Part shown: positions 59,786 through 64,000 of the stretch, piece by piece | How the letters are laid out: every line of letters begins with the position of its first letter | Position numbering within the stretch: position 1 is the first letter of the stretch | NCBI RefSeq assembly: GCF_029962835.1 | Contig: NC_080577.1 | Location: 7,292,501 to 7,356,500 of the forward strand | Reading direction: 5' to 3' | Source of the DNA: Magnolia sinica | Lineage: Eukaryota > Streptophyta > Magnoliopsida > Magnoliales > Magnoliaceae | DNA length: 64,000 nucleotides | Notes under the pieces: generated by a model | What the model was told of the DNA's origin: nothing | What the model saw: only the letters and a program-made list of their open reading frames with translations | Databases searched by the model: none | Position numbers and translations under genes: made by a program

Positions 59786-62183
59786 ATGGCACAGAGAAAC
59801 ATACTGTGCACGAGTCAAATGCATGATTTGGAAATAGAGCAGGGGCAGAGTCACCTTCAGCCTGAGCCTTGCATTCTTTTAGGCAACATGGTTAATTTCC
59901 CGAACCCCAACATCCACCCAGTGTTGTCTGCTCCTGGGAACGCTACTAATCTTGATCACCGCCATCTGCCGATGGACCATCAAGACAGCAGTATGTTCTA
60001 TGGAAACCAGTATAATGGTCTTCAGCATCGTCATCCTGTCATAAACATTGATTTAAACAGCGTTGCTCCCTCCAACTTCACCTACAACCCGTACATGGTA
60101 CCTTCATCCACCAGCAGAATTGGCCCTATGCCTCTGAATCATGGTTCTTCTGATCACATACCATCTTCAAGCAATCATGGACTTGCTGGAGTTAGTTTAG
60201 ATGAGTATGGAAGGAACACCCAATTCATGGATAACCTTAGAGGGTCATGCAAAAGGAAGACCGCTGAAGGGGTTCCAGGGAACTTCCCTGTCAGTGGCTC
60301 AGCAAGTTCAAGTTCATCTTCTTCAGGGGTCCCACTGAATTCAGGACCTCAGCAGTGGGAGGAACCGTTTGAAACCGGTGTTGGCGTGTTGGAGCCCACA
60401 GGTTTTACCACATCTGACTACAGAGGAAGTGGAGTTCTCTCAATTAATGAAGGATCTCAAAGAAGCGTGAGGAGTAGATCAAGTGCCATCAACCTTCAGA
60501 TGGACTCTTCTTTGGCACATCAGAACCAATTACTTCAAGGGAATTATATGGGCAGATCCTTTCAGGCAGCTGGCAATGCATGGGTGGAACAATTTGGGAG
60601 TAATGGTGGCGATGGGAGCAGTTCCGGATGGAGTTATGCACCTTCAATGGCTTATTTGCACGGTAGTTTCTTGATTTCTTCAGGAAAGCCACTCTACATT
60701 GTAAATGAAAAAACATGTGTGACTCTTAACACTTCTAGTTCATCATTGTTGTGAATCTACTGAATTTCCCCTGTTTTCTGAAGGATTTGCTAAGAAATTG
60801 GTCATGGGCCATGGGCAATCTATGACTCAATATCCAGATAAGCTGCATGTGAGAAACAGGTGCCTGCACACTCTTTTTAATTCACGTAGAGAAAGGAACC
60901 TGCATATCAAAACATGGTTAGCTTCTACGCAGATTGACCATCTCCTCGGCCAATTAAAGTCTGTGGGTGCCACTTTCTCACATTTGGCTGAAAATAGCAG
61001 TGCTCCAGTAATTCCTATGGGACCCAGTTCTCTAAAATTCTCAGTCATGGTTTTCCACAGTTGTTTCCTTACCACAACAACCAGTTTTACAAAAGAAATG
61101 CCCGCCAAGTTTCTTAACTGGTGAGCGTGGATGTTGATTGTTAGACTTGAGATATTGGTTTTCTTTTCTTTCAAAAATGTTCTTGATAAATAGTCTGAAC
61201 TCTTTGAAAAGACTGAAAATATAAAATTTTGGGAACATAATAAAGTCTCTTCCAATAGCAGAGTTTTCCTTTATTATTTATTTAATATCGATAATTCTTC
61301 CAGCAAGCATTCAGTTAGCACTGGTACTGGTTTAAGAAACTAAAAAAGAAATGCGGTCAGGAGTTTTAGGGGTTGTTCGGGTTGTAATTTATAATCACTT
61401 CGAAATTTGAAAATTCTAAATTGGTGAATCTAATGTGGGGTACATAAAGTGTTCTGATATGACTTCTTCTCTTGGTCCATTTAGGGAGAAGCATCAATGG
61501 AGGTCCCTTAGAGATCGGGAGTATGAGTGGACAGGGATATCAGGACACCATATCCGGCAGGAATTCTGGGATTCTCTTGCATCCTTCTTCCATGCACCAT
61601 CCCCATCCTCCTCCTCTGCCCGTGCAAGGCATGCAGGGAAGTCATAGTTATGGCTATCATCCACAAGTTCCTACACCTTCCTACAGGCACCCGACAACCA
61701 CCAACTTGCATCATGGCACTCTGAATCCTTCTCGGGATGTTTTAGAGTCAGGGTCCAGGTATCCAAGGCCTTTTTCGTCCAGTGGTGACCGGATGTTTAG
61801 GCCTCACCGAAGAGGACCACAGGGAGCTCCAGATGGCATCAATGGACGCATGAGATATCTATCAGAGGTGGTTCTCTCTCGCACACCCCCCCCCCCCCCC
61901 CTCTTTCTCAAATGAACCATCCCTTTGGAAACGGAATTTTTTCTGAGTGCTGAGAACTGGGATAGTGGAATTTACCAACGTGTTGTACTCATTTGCAGAC
62001 ATGAGATTTGGACAAGTTGCAAACTATGGTAACCAGCTTTTAAAGGGTTGGTATTTGATCTCTGATCTTTCACGGTGTATGCAGGATGTAGCAATACTGG
62101 AGTTCTCAGGCTTCTATGGTGTTGGGAATCTCATTGACCAACACAGAGATATGCGGCTGGATATAGATGACATGTCTTATGAG
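59786..62183 (+). CDS. Plant HIP1/RHG1A/TEAR-type RING-H2 E3 ubiquitin ligase, N-terminal and middle part (RING beyond window)
   Basis: Three coding exons join in phase: 59786-60662, 61485-61867 and 62085-62183 (453 codons). Residues 1-90 (MAQRNILCTSQMHDLEIEQG, PEPCILLGNMVNFPNPN, HPVLSAPGN, FYGNQYNGLQHRHPV) and the CKRKTAEGVPGNF segment are the conserved N-terminus of this plant family as I know it. Residues about 290-420 hold GSMSGQGYQD, SMHHPHPPPLPVQGMQG and FHPQ-type YGYHPQVPTPSYRHP words. The last exon, DVAILEFSGFYGVGNLIDQH and RDMRLDIDDMSYE, is the block normally found just before ELLALGERIG and the RING-H2 domain. Relatives are nuclear or cytosolic E3 ligases that ubiquitinate transcriptional regulators. 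The start is set by an in-frame stop nine bases upstream and by family conservation. The exons for the RING must lie right of 62183; none intact is visible to base 64000. Confidence 0.9.
60663..61484 (+). other. Intron between E3 coding exons 1 and 2
   Basis: The donor is CACG|GTAGTT and the acceptor CATTTAG|GG. Open frames inside (60798-61124 plus, 60827-61255 minus) have no known motif. Confidence 0.85.
61886..61901. repeat. Poly-C run of 16
   Basis: Sixteen consecutive cytosines occur 19 bases after the donor of E3 coding exon 2. Long C runs are uncommon in this AT-rich context and are prone to sequencing length error. Confidence 0.95.
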
Positions 62184-64000
62184 GTAATAAAGGCTGGTAC
62201 CACTATAAGATGCAACTTTTTTCTTCGGAGATGTCTGGAATTGCTTGCTCTTTGAGAGGATGGTTTCTTTCAGTAAAATCTTTAAATTTGCCCCATTTCT
62301 TCGGAAAAAGAAAAAGAAAAACGAAGTGCTTATCTAGGAAGCGTTGGTTTCGTTATGTAGCCCTGAAATTTTGAGAATTTTGCCACTATGGTTGTTAAAA
62401 AAAAGAAAGAAAGAAAAGAAAAAGAATCACCACAAATTTTGCATTATGTCCAAGGATCTATTTCAACTAGTTATCTTAGGTTTACAATACACCTAGTTGC
62501 TTTGGAATTTAGACTTGTGGGAGAATTGAATTGCCAATCTGGACTGCCCATTCACTCCATACAAGTATTGGCAGGCCACAATGCAAAAATTGTTGACCCT
62601 TCAAATGTTGGTCCTTTTCTTTCATAACTGTCCATTTTACAAGTCATAGATCAGACGGTTGGCATCATATAACCAAAGTATTCTTTAGAACCACAAGCAA
62701 TCCCAAGTGGCGTTAATTAACCATATGACCATAGTTCATCCTTTGTATGTTGGTTTTGGTCCTTTCTTTCTTTCGTGTTTCTTCCATAACTGTACATTTT
62801 ACATATCATACATCAGATGGTTAGCATTGTATGCCAAAGTGTTTCTTTAGAACCATAAGCAATCCAAATTGGGGCCAATCCAAGTCATGCTTCAAGATAA
62901 TGATTGAATTCATTTTCTTATTGTTGAATGGGCTTCTAATGTATTGCACAAGATCGACTGTAATCTGTTTGCGTTCTCTTAGGCGTTTTGATCAGCTATC
63001 TCAGCAGGTCAAATCCCTATTTTGTAGTCCTTTTTTCTTAATATAAATCTTCTGTTACTTATCAAAAAAATAATAATGATTGAATCTATTTTTCTTTGCA
63101 CAATCCATATTTGCATGTTATTGATCGGATCATTAGGGTCACCCTATTTGTGGGATTCTTGTGTTTTGCCTTCCAAGAGTCAGCTGGAATGAATGGCCAA
63201 TCTAGATCAATGATCGGACGGTCCCATGTCCGAAGCAACTAGTTGTGCAGTAAACCTAAATACAACTAGTTTTACTAGATCCTCTCTATTATTACTTTCT
63301 ACTAGGAAAGTGGCACATGCAAGATGCAACACACGTATAGAGAAGGACGGGAAAGAGAGAAAAAGTGGGAGAAATCAGAAAAGGGGGAGAAAGGTGTAGG
63401 CTGAGAGAAGGATGTTCATGGTTTTAATGGTGGGTGACCCATCGTCACGTTTTCTTGTGCCATGGCCTATTCAAACTTTAGATCTACCTACCTTGGTTTT
63501 GGGTAGACATCCTAACATGAGTGGGTGCAATAGATGTACAATATAGTCATCACAATGGGCTCCACAGAGCCTTTATTGCATGGTCTCCCTACTATCATGC
63601 TCCATGCCGGCTTCATGCAAAGAATAGTAGTTCCAGCAGGCTACTGGCATCAAAGGATTGAAAGACAAAAATACTTCGTTGTGGGTTGAATGTAAGCCAT
63701 TTCTTGACTTTTTGTGGGCGAAATCTAAATTATACGTGAGACAACAGCCACATTTTCCAGTTTCCTAAATACCCGACTTAATAAAATGCATTCCTATGTC
63801 ACTTAAATATTCAAAGTTTTCTGCCCTAAGAAACTAATTGCGTGGGCAAAAATGTCCAAAAGCTGCATGTGTTATATACAGTATAGATTTATTATTATCA
63901 TTATTAAATTTTTTTTAGGGATTTGATTCCCTTCCCCGTGGATTACCCGATGCACATGGTTGGTGGGTGATTGCGTGAATCCACAAGGAATAGTCTCGCC
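62184..64000 (+). other. Intron or downstream DNA after the last intact E3 exon
   Basis: The donor GAG|GTAATA at 62184 is standard. Bases 62238-62252 spell GAATTGCTTGCTCTT, which would encode ELLAL, followed by TGA. A 148-bp-period duplication is at 62608-62870. An L1-like 3' end (CTTAATATAAATCTTCTG, TTATCAAAAAAATAAT) is at 62975-63075. Diverged GGGCCCAC-family words occur at 63420-63570. No further coding exon is convincing. Confidence 0.6.
62608..62870. repeat. Direct duplication, period 148 bp
   Basis: TTGGTCCTTTYCTTTC, CATAACTGTMCATTTTACA, CATAGATCAGACGGTT / CATACATCAGATGGTT and TTCTTTAGAACCAYAAGCAA occur in order at 62608 and again at 62756. Confidence 0.85.

Noticed and set aside
60798-61255. 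Overlapping 108- and 142-codon frames between E3 exons 1 and 2
   Set aside because: They lie in an intron whose flanking exons join in phase, on opposite strands, without known motifs.
61947-62255. 102-codon frame across E3 exon 3 as a separate gene
   Set aside because: Only the part 62085-62183 is exon; the N-terminal and C-terminal residues come from intron sequence.

Overview
The window is nuclear DNA from a flowering plant. It has spliced genes with GT-AG introns, an AT-rich background and a heavy load of retrotransposons, MITEs, a SINE and microsatellites. The very common palindromic repeats carrying GGGCCCACCATGATGTATG-type cores, together with kilobase-scale introns filled by transposons, make me think of a magnoliid or another woody early-diverging angiosperm. 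That placement is inference.

Three protein-coding genes can be assembled exon by exon with consistent splice phases. (1) Minus strand, 6105 down to the left edge: a plant REX4-type RNA exonuclease of the DEDDh family. Eight coding exons are visible and its 3' end lies outside the window. (2) Plus strand, 13682-31080: a complete eight-exon gene for a 153-residue 28-kDa heat- and acid-stable phosphoprotein (PDGFA-associated protein 1 family). Its fourth intron is about 12.25 kb. (3) Plus strand, coding from 59786 to beyond 62183: the N-terminal and middle parts of a plant HIP1/RHG1A/TEAR-type RING-H2 E3 ubiquitin ligase. Noncoding leader exons probably begin near 48.0 kb. The RING domain itself is not in the window. 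The three are housekeeping or regulatory genes in RNA processing, phosphoprotein and ubiquitin functions, and nothing suggests an operon-like unit.

By region: 1-6.1 kb, REX4, with an RTE-type LINE tail in intron 3. 6.2-13.6 kb, intergenic MITEs and palindromic repeats. 13.7-31.1 kb, the phosphoprotein gene; its introns hold a Tourist-like element, a hAT-like element with an 8-bp target duplication, copia fragments in conflicting orientations, a nested L1-type LINE and a 3.16-kb foldback structure with roughly 1-kb arms. 31.1-38.5 kb, intergenic palindromic repeats and a SINE with a 15-bp target duplication. 38.5-43.18 kb, a decayed but structurally complete Ty1/copia element on the minus strand with target duplication CTTTG. 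43.2-48 kb, AT-rich intergenic DNA. 48-59.7 kb, probable 5'-leader intron of the E3 gene, with a LINE, a nested MITE, a solo LTR (target duplication GAGAC) and an 858-bp hAT-like element (target duplication CTTATCCT). 59.7-64 kb, coding exons and introns of the E3 ligase.

I found no new gene system. The most unusual structures are the foldback and inverted copia cluster in the phosphoprotein intron, the large family of palindromic elements, and a possible decayed exon just after the last intact exon of the E3 gene.
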